A stretch of DNA of 64,000 nt from Pseudomonas cerasi (GTDB lineage: Bacteria; Pseudomonadota; Gammaproteobacteria; Pseudomonadales; Pseudomonadaceae). Of this stretch, positions 1 through 7,873 are shown piece after piece. The notes below the pieces were generated by a model, which had not been told where the DNA came from, made no database searches, and was given only the letters and a program-made list of their open reading frames with translations. Where the stretch lies: assembly GCF_900074915.1 (NCBI RefSeq), contig NZ_LT222319.1, forward strand, positions 5,757,001 to 5,821,000, written 5' to 3'. The position numbers and the translations under genes were made by a program. Each line of letters begins with the position of its first letter. Within the stretch, counting starts at the first letter, position 1.

Positions 1-344
1 CGGCCTGGTGGTGGCACGCCCATGGTCTGCGCGAAAAAGCGCTGGCACGCGTCAAGCAGCACTGCGAACGCCTTGAGCTGCAACTGCTGGACGACGCGGT
101 TGCCCTGCGCCGACTGACCTTCGCGCGCGACGCTCAAGGCCGCAAACGCCTGGCCCGCGTGTATGGCTTCGAGTTCACGGTGACCGGCGAGCAACGTCAC
201 CCTGGCACGATCACCCTGTTCGGCGCGCACACTGCGCAAATCGAACTGGCACCCTACCCGTTTGAAATCAAAACACCACCGCCCAGCGCTGAAGTTATTC
301 AGATGAGCGAATGGCGTCAATCGCATCAGAAATGGAAGCAGTAG
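1..344 (+). CDS. DUF3301 family protein, 3' part
   Basis: The reading frame enters from the left edge (frame starting at base 3) and ends at a TAG at 342-344, so the N-terminus is outside the window. The visible 113 residues are Arg/Leu/Asp-rich and hydrophilic, beginning with a run of tryptophans followed by a helix with alternating basic and leucine residues. This matches my memory of the DUF3301 family of small Pseudomonas proteins, which have an N-terminal membrane anchor and a soluble tail and often sit next to a COG0523 GTPase, as here. Function unknown. The next gene is convergent, and a repeat-type hairpin at 407-454 separates them. Confidence 0.7.
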   Translation, partial: AWWWHAHGLREKALARVKQHCERLELQLLDDAVALRRLTFARDAQGRKRLARVYGFEFTVTGEQRHPGTITLFGAHTAQIELAPYPFEIKTPPPSAEVIQMSEWRQSHQKWKQ

Positions 345-400
345 CCGAGCACGACGCTCGCTGCCGCGATTCAGCGCTCATCCTTACACAAGTGCGCTTT

Positions 401-456
401 GACTATCGTGCCAATGCTCTGCGTTGGCATGCCGTTCCGGACGCTCTTCGTCCTGC
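401..456. repeat. P. syringae-type intergenic hairpin repeat, copy 1
   Basis: Two adjacent short inverted repeats occur here: GCCAA with TTGGC, then GGACG with CGTCC. The same arrangement is seen at 17568-17614 and, in part, at 26321-26345. It lies between two convergent genes, where such repeats often act as transcription stops. Confidence 0.6.
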
Positions 457-479
457 CTTCAGCTATTAACTGGCAGCCG

Positions 480-1451
480 TCACGCCAGGCATCCCGCCAT
501 CTGCGCCTGCAACTTATCCACATCCTGAGCGGTGGCAAAGATCAACTCGAGGCGTGAGTCCTGACGCCATTCGCTGACTTGCCAGGCCAGCGGAGCCCCA
601 TCAACCACGTTGCCGGAATACCAGCCGCCCTCGCTGTGGATAACCATCTTCGCCCGCCGCCAATCAAGGCTTTCCAGCCAGTGCAGGATGCGCTGCAGAT
701 CGAAGCGCTGCGAGGGATGCCAGCGCCAGCCGATGCTCCAGCCGTCGGCACTGACCTGACTCAGACAGATCGGCACCTTCGGGTCGGTCCATAGCGCGGG
801 CAAGTGGCCGACGCCGTTGGGCAGCATCAGCTTATCCACAGCCTGTTTATCCACAGCAGTACCGCTGGCAAACCCCGGCACACGGTTCAGGAGCAGCTCC
901 CCATGTCGGGTCCAGATCAAGGCGTGTGGCAGCAACTGTTCGGCCAATGCCTGGCGAGAGACATCATCCAGTTGCTCGGACTTGTTCATGACCACCAGCC
1001 CGGCATGTGCCAGCGCTTCCTGCTGAGTACTCGGCAACGGCTGTCCGGCGAGCATTGCCCGGGCGTCCAGCACCACCACGCCGGGCTGCACATCCAGGAC
1101 GCCGCGCCACGGCGCTTCGCGCAATTGCGTCATCAGTTGCGCGGGATGGCCCAGCCCTGAAGGCTCGATCAATAAACGATCAGGCCGCGCCTTGCGCAAT
1201 AAACGCCCCAGGCCGATCTGGAACGGCACGCCATTGACGCAACACAGGCAGCCGCCAGCCACTTCGCCAAGTGCGATACCATCGGCATCCGTGGTCAGCA
1301 GGGCGGCGTCCAGGCCGATCTGCCCGAATTCGTTGATCAATATGGCCCAGCGCTCATGGGCAGGCTTCTGCGCCAGCAGGCGCTTGATCAGGCTGGTCTT
1401 GCCGGCGCCCAGCGGGCCACCGATGACATGCGTCGGTATGTTTTGCAGCAT
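480..1451 (-). CDS. COG0523 (CobW/YjiA-type) metal-binding GTPase
   Basis: A 323-residue G3E-family P-loop GTPase. The Walker A motif GPLGAGKTS is at about residues 12-20, the family CxCC metal-binding motif (CLCC) at about 68-71, and a CobW C-terminal domain follows. Members of COG0523 deliver or insert metals, mostly zinc. The frame is open further upstream, but I start at the ATG at 1451 because it places the P-loop at the usual distance from the N-terminus and avoids overlap with the divergent gene at 1504. There is no Zur-like box next to it, unlike zigA at 2532-3740, so its regulation may differ. The metal and client are not readable from sequence. Confidence 0.85.
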   Translation of the reverse strand: MLQNIPTHVIGGPLGAGKTSLIKRLLAQKPAHERWAILINEFGQIGLDAALLTTDADGIALGEVAGGCLCCVNGVPFQIGLGRLLRKARPDRLLIEPSGLGHPAQLMTQLREAPWRGVLDVQPGVVVLDARAMLAGQPLPSTQQEALAHAGLVVMNKSEQLDDVSRQALAEQLLPHALIWTRHGELLLNRVPGFASGTAVDKQAVDKLMLPNGVGHLPALWTDPKVPICLSQVSADGWSIGWRWHPSQRFDLQRILHWLESLDWRRAKMVIHSEGGWYSGNVVDGAPLAWQVSEWRQDSRLELIFATAQDVDKLQAQMAGCLA

Positions 1452-1503
1452 GAGATCACTTTTGGCGAATGCGTGGTTCATTGAAGAGCAAGGAAGGATA
1501 ACG

Positions 1504-1878
1504 ATGCAAGTAATGCGGCTGCCTGCCCGCCTGGTGTTGATGTTGCTGACAGTGTCTTCCGGTTCGGCGTGGGCCGAAGCGTGTCTGGTCCACAGCCAGG
1601 CCGAAAGGCTCGACGTGAAGGTCTGCCAGGAAAATATCAACATCCCGGCAAACCTGTTTCACGACAGCTTCTGCCAGCCGCAACTAGCCGGGCAGAAGAC
1701 CGAGACCACTTACTCGCAACAGTGCCCGGCAGGCCCCTTCGGTGTCTGCCGCAATGCGCAGGTTGCCAATATGCCGTATCGCGAGCATATCCACTATTAC
1801 GGCGTCGCCGGTGACGCGCTATACCTCAAGCCTTTCTGCGAAGGCCAGAGCAAGGGGCAGTGGATAACTCCTGACTGA
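1504..1878 (+). CDS. Small exported Cys-rich protein of unknown function
   Basis: A 124-residue protein with a clear Sec signal peptide (basic start, Leu/Val core, Ala-Trp-Ala cleavage region at about 20-25). The mature part has several cysteines that could form disulfides. An AAGGA ribosome site lies just upstream of ATG 1504. It is divergent from the COG0523 GTPase with about 50 bp between starts. It ends only 3 bp before the stop codon of the convergent DUF1826 gene. I do not recognise the family; a periplasmic location is inferred from the signal peptide only. Confidence 0.7.
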   Translation: MQVMRLPARLVLMLLTVSSGSAWAEACLVHSQAERLDVKVCQENINIPANLFHDSFCQPQLAGQKTETTYSQQCPAGPFGVCRNAQVANMPYREHIHYYGVAGDALYLKPFCEGQSKGQWITPD

Positions 1879-1881
1879 TCT

Positions 1882-2532
1882 TCAAGCCAGCCAGTCCAGC
1901 GTCAGAATCAACCTGCGCTCGTTGCGCAGCAGTTGCGGCGAGCGATGGATCAGGCCAAAACCTTCATTGCCGTGCCAGCGTTCGCCCTTGAGCAGCGCCA
2001 CTTCACCGCTGTTGATCTGCTGGATACGGGCAGCATCCGTCGGCTCGGCGTCCAGACACCCCAGTTGTTTACGGTCCATCACCCCTTCATGCAGCCATTG
2101 ACTGCCAACCCCGCCATAAGTGGTGATAAGACGTACCGGCACATGATCGACATGGAAGCGCGGGCACATGGCCTTGTCGAGCACCCGCAAACGCAGGCCA
2201 ACGCACTCGGCACCCAGCAGACAGGCATAGGCGCTGACCAGCCAGGAAACGTCGGCAACGAACCCCTGATAGCCCAGCAGGTCGGAGTAGCCCGATGCCA
2301 GCGCGCTCAAGTCAGGCTCGACCTCGCCGCCCCGCACTTCCAGGGTCATGGACTCGGCCAGAGGCTCGTTCATCGACAGTAGCAAGGCGCCGAAGTCCTC
2401 TATGTGCGCAGGCAATTGACGCTGCCAGAGCGCAAGGTTGACGCCGTCCTGCAGAATCTCGCTCAACACGTCGGGCGTATCACCGTGCGCCTGGCGGACT
2501 GCGGTTTCAGGTTTAAAACGATAAGCCAGCAT
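1882..2532 (-). CDS. DUF1826 family protein in the zigA operon
   Basis: A 216-residue protein starting at ATG 2532. Its start overlaps the zigA stop (TGATG), so it is probably translationally coupled and co-transcribed from the Zur-like box at 3830-3844. The central HVDH element at about residues 139-142 and a later His-Glu look like metal ligands, and DUF1826 members are typically coupled with COG0523 GTPases in Zur regulons. Biochemical role unknown; a zinc-independent substitute or a client of ZigA are both possible. The frame is open upstream, but any earlier start would lie inside zigA. Confidence 0.8.
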   Translation of the reverse strand: MLAYRFKPETAVRQAHGDTPDVLSEILQDGVNLALWQRQLPAHIEDFGALLLSMNEPLAESMTLEVRGGEVEPDLSALASGYSDLLGYQGFVADVSWLVSAYACLLGAECVGLRLRVLDKAMCPRFHVDHVPVRLITTYGGVGSQWLHEGVMDRKQLGCLDAEPTDAARIQQINSGEVALLKGERWHGNEGFGLIHRSPQLLRNERRLILTLDWLA

Positions 2533-3740
2533 CAGGCAGCCACCTCTTCGTACCAATCGCCAAACGGATCGGCCAGCGTACGCCAACGCTCGACACCCGC
2601 CTCCATCTCCGCATCAGTGAGCAGGCAGTTATCCAGCTCGGCGGTCAGCTGCACAAAATCGATGTTCTGGCCGATGAACACCAGTTCCTGCCGACAGTCG
2701 CCGGTTTCAGTCGACCAGTTCTCCAGAATGGATTTGACGCTTTCCTTGTCCTCGGGCCAGCTGTCTCGGTTCACGAAACGCCACCAGCGTCCGGCAAAGC
2801 CATGGCGCATCAAGCCGCCTGCCTGCGACCAACTGCCTGCGTCCTTGTATTTGCTGGCCAGCCAGAAGAAGCCTTTGGAGCGCAGCAGCTTGCCGTTGCC
2901 CCAGGGACGATTGATGAAATCGAAAAAGCGCTCCGGATGGAACGGTCGGCGGGCGCGATAGGCCGTTGATGCTATGCCGTACTCTTCGGTTTCCGGCGTG
3001 TGTTCGCCACGCATTTCCTTGAGCCAGCCCGGAGCCTGGGAAGCGCGCTGGAAGTCAAAACGACCGGTGTTGAGAATCGTCGCCAACGGCACCTGGCCCA
3101 TCACCATCGGTACGATCTCGGCCTCCGGATTGAGGTGCTTGAGGATCGCCATCAGCTCTTCACGCTCACTGGAGCTGATCAGGTCGATCTTGCTGATCAG
3201 GATGACGTCGGCAAACTCGATCTGCTCGATCAGCAGGTCGGTGATCGAGCGATCATCGTCTTCACCCAGGGTTTCACCGCGTGTGGACAAGCCGTCTGCC
3301 GCCTCGTAATCGAGCAGGAAGTTTACGCCGTCGACTACGGTGACCATGGTGTCCAGGCGCGCCAGGTCCATCAGGCTTTTGCCGGCCTCGTCGCGGAAGG
3401 TGAAGGTTTCAGCCACGGGCAACGGCTCGGAGATTCCTGTGGATTCGATCAATAAGTAATCAAAACGACCGTCCTGAGCCAGACGGCTGACCTCTTCGAG
3501 CAGGTCCTCGCGCAGGGTGCAGCAGATGCAGCCATTGCTCATCTCGATCAGCTTTTCTTCGGCACGGTTCAGGCTGACATCACGCTGAACTTCGCTGCCG
3601 TCGATGTTGATCTCGCTCATGTCATTGACGATCACCGCAACCCGCAGGTTTTCACGGTTGCGCAGCACATAATTGAGTAAAGTGCTTTTACCGGCCCCGA
3701 GAAAACCGGACAAAACGGTAACGGGTAGAAGATTTGCCAT
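2532..3740 (-). CDS. zigA: Zinc metallochaperone GTPase ZigA
   Basis: A 402-residue COG0523 GTPase. Walker A (GFLGAGKST) is at about 12-20, the metal-binding CICC at about 71-74, a SKID guanine-specificity element is in the middle, and a CobW C-terminal domain ends the protein. It is longer than the GTPase at 480-1451 and has the acidic/His insert region typical of the zinc-limitation paralogue. A GGAGAG ribosome site precedes ATG 3740. The perfect Zur-like palindrome about 90 bp upstream and the coupled DUF1826 gene support the ZigA assignment. Known role of the family: delivery of scarce zinc to essential enzymes under zinc starvation in the cytoplasm. Confidence 0.9.
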   Translation of the reverse strand: MANLLPVTVLSGFLGAGKSTLLNYVLRNRENLRVAVIVNDMSEINIDGSEVQRDVSLNRAEEKLIEMSNGCICCTLREDLLEEVSRLAQDGRFDYLLIESTGISEPLPVAETFTFRDEAGKSLMDLARLDTMVTVVDGVNFLLDYEAADGLSTRGETLGEDDDRSITDLLIEQIEFADVILISKIDLISSSEREELMAILKHLNPEAEIVPMVMGQVPLATILNTGRFDFQRASQAPGWLKEMRGEHTPETEEYGIASTAYRARRPFHPERFFDFINRPWGNGKLLRSKGFFWLASKYKDAGSWSQAGGLMRHGFAGRWWRFVNRDSWPEDKESVKSILENWSTETGDCRQELVFIGQNIDFVQLTAELDNCLLTDAEMEAGVERWRTLADPFGDWYEEVAA

Positions 3741-3829
3741 CAGGACTCTCCAGGCAGCTGCAAGGCTTGAACCTTGTTCATATCGACTGCGACGAATCCC
3801 TCAGGCAGCCAGCTCTAATCACATCCGGA

Positions 3830-3844
3830 TGTTATAGTATAACA
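3830..3844. promoter_or_regulatory. Zur box, perfect palindrome
   Basis: The 15 bases TGTTATAGTATAACA form a perfect inverted repeat around a central G and match the gammaproteobacterial Zur consensus closely. The site lies between the divergent zigA (start 3740) and the small exported protein (start 3881), so it can repress both. Repression by zinc-loaded Zur is inferred. Confidence 0.85.
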
Positions 3845-3880
3845 ACCAAAAATAGCTATGGCCTTGGTGAAGGGATCTTC

Positions 3881-4264
3881 ATGAGACGGGTTTCAACAGG
3901 TTTGATGGCGATGCTGATCAGCGCGCATGTGATGGCTGCACCTCCAAGCCCCTCCGCCGACCTCGCCACCTGTACGCGTAGCGCGACGGTATTGGCGTGC
4001 AGCGATGCGCAGGGCAATAGCTACAGCGTGGCCACTGCCGGATCGACGACCTGGTTGAAGGGATACGAAGTGCGCGACAAGCGCCGCTGGGCGCAGACCA
4101 ACAGCCGCTATGGTCAATTGACGTTTTTTACCGGGTTGGCTTCTGATGGCGAGGCTTGGGCAGGCACTGTGCAGCGTGTGGGCTGGACGACCATCACTCG
4201 GGTATCCAGCTCAAGCGGCACGCGCAGCAAGATCACCTGCAGCCGCTTGAATGGCTGCAGGTGA
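3881..4264 (+). CDS. Small exported protein, probably Zur-controlled
   Basis: A 127-residue protein. It has a Sec signal peptide ending in an Ala-rich region near residue 20, followed by a Ser/Thr-rich, likely beta-rich domain with four cysteines that could pair in the periplasm. I chose ATG 3881 because GAAGGG lies at the right distance and a signal peptide begins there. The start is about 37 bp from the Zur palindrome shared with zigA, so induction by zinc starvation is likely. The 3' end forms a 9-bp inverted repeat (4236-4261). Family not recognised. Confidence 0.7.
   Translation: MRRVSTGLMAMLISAHVMAAPPSPSADLATCTRSATVLACSDAQGNSYSVATAGSTTWLKGYEVRDKRRWAQTNSRYGQLTFFTGLASDGEAWAGTVQRVGWTTITRVSSSSGTRSKITCSRLNGCR
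4236..4261. terminator. Possible terminator hairpin between convergent genes
   Basis: CCTGCAGCC (4236-4244) and GGCTGCAGG (4253-4261) form a perfect 9-bp stem with an 8-base loop at the 3' end of the small exported gene, 8 bp before the stop codon of the convergent amidase. No U-tract is visible, so this is a candidate only. Confidence 0.4.
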
Positions 4265-4269
4265 GCCGA

Positions 4270-5496
4270 TCAGACCGGCAGTTCCTGCTTCTGCGCCTGC
4301 AGCCAGGCCATGTGCGAGTCCACTGGCGGGTTACGCTGAAAATAGCGCTGCAGGCCATCGAACAGGCCATCGGCAACGGCTTGTTGATGACGCGCAGTGA
4401 CCAGGCGCTGGCTGTCGCGGCTGTTGGAGATGAAGCCGGTCTCGACCAGAATCGACGGCACATCGGGTGATTTGAGAACGGCGAAACCGGCCTGTTCAAC
4501 GCGTTTCTGATGCAGCGTGGTGATACCTTCGAGACTGCCCAGAACGGTGTGGCCCAATTGCAGACTGGCTGCAATAGTGGCGTTCATCGACATGTCGAGA
4601 ATCACCCCGGCGAGCATCGGGTCCTTGTCCTTCAGATTGAGCAGCGACGTGGCACCCAGCAGGTCCGCGCCGTTTTCCCGCTGAGCCATGAAGCGCGCCG
4701 TTGCCGACGTTGCCCCGCCTTCGGAAAGGGCAAACACCGACGCACCCGATGCCGTCAGACGAGGCGCAGCATCGGCGTGCACGGAGATGAACATGTCGGC
4801 GTTGGACTTGTGCGCGAACTCGACGCGCTTGCGCAGCGGTACGAAAAAGTCATCGTTGCGCACCAGGCGTACGTCGAAGCCTTTCTCGCGCTTCAAACGT
4901 CTGGCCAGCAACTGAGCGATGGACAGCACCACATCTTTTTCGCGTTCACCCCGCGAACCAACAGCGCCAGGATCCTTGCCGCCATGACCGGCATCGACCA
5001 CCACCATGATGTCGCGTCCGGTGTGCGCCTTGCTGGTCGGGATTGGCACAGGCACCGGCGGCGGCAGCTCAGCCATCTGCACCGGCGCATGGACCGTGGA
5101 ACTCATGTCCAGGACCAGCCGATGCCCCTGCCCGCCTTCCGGGCCGAGCAGGAAACTGTTGAGCTGTACCGGTGCGGTGAGGTCCAGCACGATACGTGTG
5201 TCGTCACCCTGGCCGTAATGCCCGGAGCGAATCGATTTTATAACGGTGCGGTCCAGCGCCAACTGACTGAAGTCGCCGGTCAGCCGCGAACCGCTGACGT
5301 CGATGATCAGGCGGTCGGGGGCTGTCAGGGTGAAAGTCTTGTATTGCACCGGGCCGCTCAGGTCGAGGACCAGTCGCAGCTTGTCGTTGGTACGCCAAAG
5401 GCGGGCGTTACGAATTTGCGTGGCATAGGCACCCAACGGCAACGTCAGGGCCGCGCTGGCAAGCAGCATGTTGAGCAACACTTGGCGTCGGTGCAT
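4270..5496 (-). CDS. amiA: N-acetylmuramoyl-L-alanine amidase (AMIN + Amidase_3), Zur-linked
   Basis: A periplasmic peptidoglycan amidase of about 408 residues. The order is signal peptide (1-25), AMIN localisation domain (about 27-130), Pro-rich linker, then a zinc-dependent Amidase_3 domain. Visible zinc or catalytic positions are DAGHGG, the Glu of RGERE, SVHAD and the Glu of LVETGF. The frame also offers a TTG start at 5508; I prefer ATG 5496 because it gives the usual MHRRQ signal peptide start. A Zur-like box 61 bp upstream and the neighbouring zigA match the zinc-limitation amidase known from Pseudomonas. It cuts the amide between MurNAc and the stem peptide. The symbol is by analogy with P. 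aeruginosa. Confidence 0.88.
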   Translation of the reverse strand: MHRRQVLLNMLLASAALTLPLGAYATQIRNARLWRTNDKLRLVLDLSGPVQYKTFTLTAPDRLIIDVSGSRLTGDFSQLALDRTVIKSIRSGHYGQGDDTRIVLDLTAPVQLNSFLLGPEGGQGHRLVLDMSSTVHAPVQMAELPPPVPVPIPTSKAHTGRDIMVVVDAGHGGKDPGAVGSRGEREKDVVLSIAQLLARRLKREKGFDVRLVRNDDFFVPLRKRVEFAHKSNADMFISVHADAAPRLTASGASVFALSEGGATSATARFMAQRENGADLLGATSLLNLKDKDPMLAGVILDMSMNATIAASLQLGHTVLGSLEGITTLHQKRVEQAGFAVLKSPDVPSILVETGFISNSRDSQRLVTARHQQAVADGLFDGLQRYFQRNPPVDSHMAWLQAQKQELPV

Positions 5497-5556
5497 GGAA
5501 CGTCTCAAAGAGCAAATTGAGCATCCCGGCTCACGAAGGGTTCATCCACATCATTA

Positions 5557-5570
5557 GTAACAATATAACA
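5557..5570. promoter_or_regulatory. Zur-like box upstream of the amidase
   Basis: GTAACAATATAACA differs from the GTTATAATATAACA consensus at two of 14 positions. It lies 61 bp upstream of the chosen amidase start and no other gene begins nearby on the right. Confidence 0.65.
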
Positions 5571-5663
5571 TGCAGTTACGGACGAAAGATGAGGCCCTTC
5601 ATGAAGATTAAGTTACCTGCCACACCATCAGAGGTGACAAAAAATCATCACCTCTGCGCAGCG

Positions 5664-5679
5664 TGTTCCACGTGGAACA
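5664..5679. other. parS chromosome-partitioning site (ParB binding)
   Basis: The 16 bases TGTTCCACGTGGAACA are a perfect palindrome and match the Pseudomonas parS core (GTTCCACGTGGAAC) exactly. It lies in the non-coding gap between the amidase and the DUF3617 gene. ParB binds such sites, which cluster around oriC, so the window is probably within tens of kilobases of the origin. Confidence 0.85.
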
Positions 5680-5696
5680 TAACTCTATGAATTTGA

Positions 5697-6218
5697 TCAG
5701 GTACGCGGGGCGACGTTGCCACATTGCGGCCCGAGCCAAACCGCGCGGGTGTCCATGCTGCCGTTCTGTTGCTGCCCGGTGGCATTGAACGTGCCCACCA
5801 CGTTGGTGGTGAACTCGCGATCACTCAGGAACTGCGCCTGTCCGGTGCCCTTGGCTTTCGGGCAGCTGAACTGGAAGTTCCAGGTCTTGCCGTTGCGCGC
5901 AGTAATCTTTTGCGTGCATCCGGATGCCGGGTCAGTCAGCGGAATGTCGTCCGACTGCACCTGCGCCTGAGTCAGGCAGGCCCTCACGCCTTTGCCGCCA
6001 AGGGTGACGCCCTGCTTCTTCATCATCTGTTCCATCATCGCACGCTGCTCGGGCGGCAGATTCTGCAACTGTCCCAGCATCAACTGCATGTCCGGCAGCT
6101 GTTGTCCGTCCACTTTCATATTGCTGGACGTCAGCTCCCACAAACCCGGTTGCAGCATCTGCGCCTGAGCCATAGGAGCCGCCAGACAAAACATCCAAGC
6201 CAACATGCGTTTGTTCAT
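5697..6218 (-). CDS. DUF3617 family periplasmic protein
   Basis: A 173-residue protein with a Sec signal peptide cleaved near AQA at about residue 20. A Met/Gln-rich helix and a beta-rich domain follow, with conserved cysteines and an initial PGLWE motif. PGxWE near the mature N-terminus is characteristic of DUF3617. ATG 6218 is preceded by AGGA at 9 bp and is preferred over the longer open frame. Function unknown. It stands alone between the parS site and the divergent cls gene. Confidence 0.82.
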   Translation of the reverse strand: MNKRMLAWMFCLAAPMAQAQMLQPGLWELTSSNMKVDGQQLPDMQLMLGQLQNLPPEQRAMMEQMMKKQGVTLGGKGVRACLTQAQVQSDDIPLTDPASGCTQKITARNGKTWNFQFSCPKAKGTGQAQFLSDREFTTNVVGTFNATGQQQNGSMDTRAVWLGPQCGNVAPRT

Positions 6219-6387
6219 TTCAAGATTCCTGATCGGGCACTGCGGATGAAAACGAGACTGGAATAATCCAGCCAAAAGATAAACCTTAGACGGCACACAT
6301 GTCGCCCAGTTGCACCCGGAATTAAATAGCGACATTCCTGTTCAGCTGTGGTCTGTTAGGCAGCAAAGGCGAGGAGCATTGTTCCAC

Positions 6388-7827
6388 ATGGATTATCACG
6401 ACCCGTACTTTTTCGGTTATGTCCTGGGTTTCATTCATTTACTCGGTACAGGCGCCGCCATCCATGCGTTGCTGACTGTGCGCACCTCCCAAGGCGCGAT
6501 TGCCTGGGCGATGCCGCTGCTGTTCATTCCCTATTTCACCCTGCTGCCTTACCTGGTGTTTGGCCGAAGCTCATTCGACGCGTACATCAAGGCGCGTCGC
6601 CAGGCCAACCAGGAAATGCGGATCGCGATCGGCAGCCTCAACTGGCGGCCGTGGATGGAAGAAGCCGTGGCTGCGCGTCGGTCAGATGCCTATGCGGCGC
6701 TGCGTGCAATGCCCAAGCTGGGCAACATGCCGGCGCTGGCCAACAACAAGGTCAAGTTGCTGATCAATGGCGAGGAAACCTTCGGAGCCATTTTTCAGGC
6801 TATCCGAGAAGCGAAGAAGACCATCCTGATTCAGTTCTTCATCATTCATGACGACAAACTCGGGCGCGAGCTGCAAGCGCTGCTGCTGGAGAAAGCGGCC
6901 GAAGGTGTGGCGATCTTTGTACTGTACGACCGCATCGGCAGCCACGCCTTGCCAGGCAGTTATATCGATAAGCTACGCGACGGTGGCGTGCAGATAAAAG
7001 CCTTCGCCACACGCGGCGGCTGGCTCAATCGCTTTCAGATCAACTTCCGCAACCACCGCAAGATCGTCGTTGTCGATGGCCTGAAAGGTTATATGGGCGG
7101 TCACAATGTGGGTGATGAGTACATGGGCCTGAAGCCGCCGCTGGCTCCATGGCGCGACACCCATGTGCAAGTCATCGGCCCGGTGGTCGCCTGCTTGCAG
7201 GAGTCGTTCGCCGAGGACTGGTTCTGGGCCACCCGCGAACTGCCTCCGTTAAGCCTGCCTGATGAGTTTCCCGAAGACGGTGTGCTTTGCCAACTGTTGA
7301 CCAGCGGCCCGGCTGACGCGCAGGAAACCTGCTCGCTGTTCTTCGTTGAAGCCATCCACGCAGCCGAAGAGCGCGTGTGGATCACCAGCCCCTACTTCAT
7401 CCCTGACGAAGCCGTGACCGCTGCGCTGACCCTGGCAGTGTTGCGCGGCGTGGACGTGCGCCTGCTGCTGCCGTCGCGCCCCGACCATTACGTGGTCTAC
7501 GCCGCTTCAAGTCTGTACGCCTTCGACGCCGTACGTGCCGGGGTCCGAGTGTTCCGCTACGAGCCGGGCTTTCTGCATCAGAAGGTCGTCCTGGTCGACA
7601 ACGAGATCACCGCCATCGGCAGCGCGAACCTCGACAACCGCTCGTTCCGCCTCAACTTCGAATTGATGCTGCTCACGGTCGAGAGCGACTTCTCCAGCCA
7701 GGTGGAATCCATGCTCACCGCCGACTTCAACCTCGCACGTGAAATCTCCGTGCAGGAAAGCCACGAAACACGGCGTCTGCATCAACTGGGTATGCGCGTG
7801 GCGCGGCTGATTTCACCGATTCTGTGA
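6388..7827 (+). CDS. cls: Cardiolipin synthase
   Basis: A 479-residue phospholipase D-superfamily enzyme of the inner membrane. Two N-terminal membrane helices lie at about 10-30 and 38-58. Two PLDc domains follow with complete HKD motifs: His223/Lys225/Asp230 and His397/Lys399/Asp404. It condenses two phosphatidylglycerols to cardiolipin and glycerol. The length equals the usual Pseudomonas Cls. I start at ATG 6388 (GAGGAG upstream) rather than at the longer open frame, because the membrane segments then begin at the expected place. It is convergent with the cfa gene. Confidence 0.93.
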   Translation: MDYHDPYFFGYVLGFIHLLGTGAAIHALLTVRTSQGAIAWAMPLLFIPYFTLLPYLVFGRSSFDAYIKARRQANQEMRIAIGSLNWRPWMEEAVAARRSDAYAALRAMPKLGNMPALANNKVKLLINGEETFGAIFQAIREAKKTILIQFFIIHDDKLGRELQALLLEKAAEGVAIFVLYDRIGSHALPGSYIDKLRDGGVQIKAFATRGGWLNRFQINFRNHRKIVVVDGLKGYMGGHNVGDEYMGLKPPLAPWRDTHVQVIGPVVACLQESFAEDWFWATRELPPLSLPDEFPEDGVLCQLLTSGPADAQETCSLFFVEAIHAAEERVWITSPYFIPDEAVTAALTLAVLRGVDVRLLLPSRPDHYVVYAASSLYAFDAVRAGVRVFRYEPGFLHQKVVLVDNEITAIGSANLDNRSFRLNFELMLLTVESDFSSQVESMLTADFNLAREISVQESHETRRLHQLGMRVARLISPIL

Positions 7828-7873
7828 GACCTCTGTGCACTACGCTGCCTGTCTTGAAGAGACGAGCGGGACT

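Noticed and set aside
4510..5520. A 336-codon plus-strand frame opposite the amidase
   Set aside because: The minus strand has complete amidase motifs; the plus frame is low-complexity and has no recognisable domain.
6380..6395. A second parS-like sequence at the cls start
   Set aside because: Only 13 of 16 bases match and the central CG is changed; part of it is the cls start codon. Probably chance.
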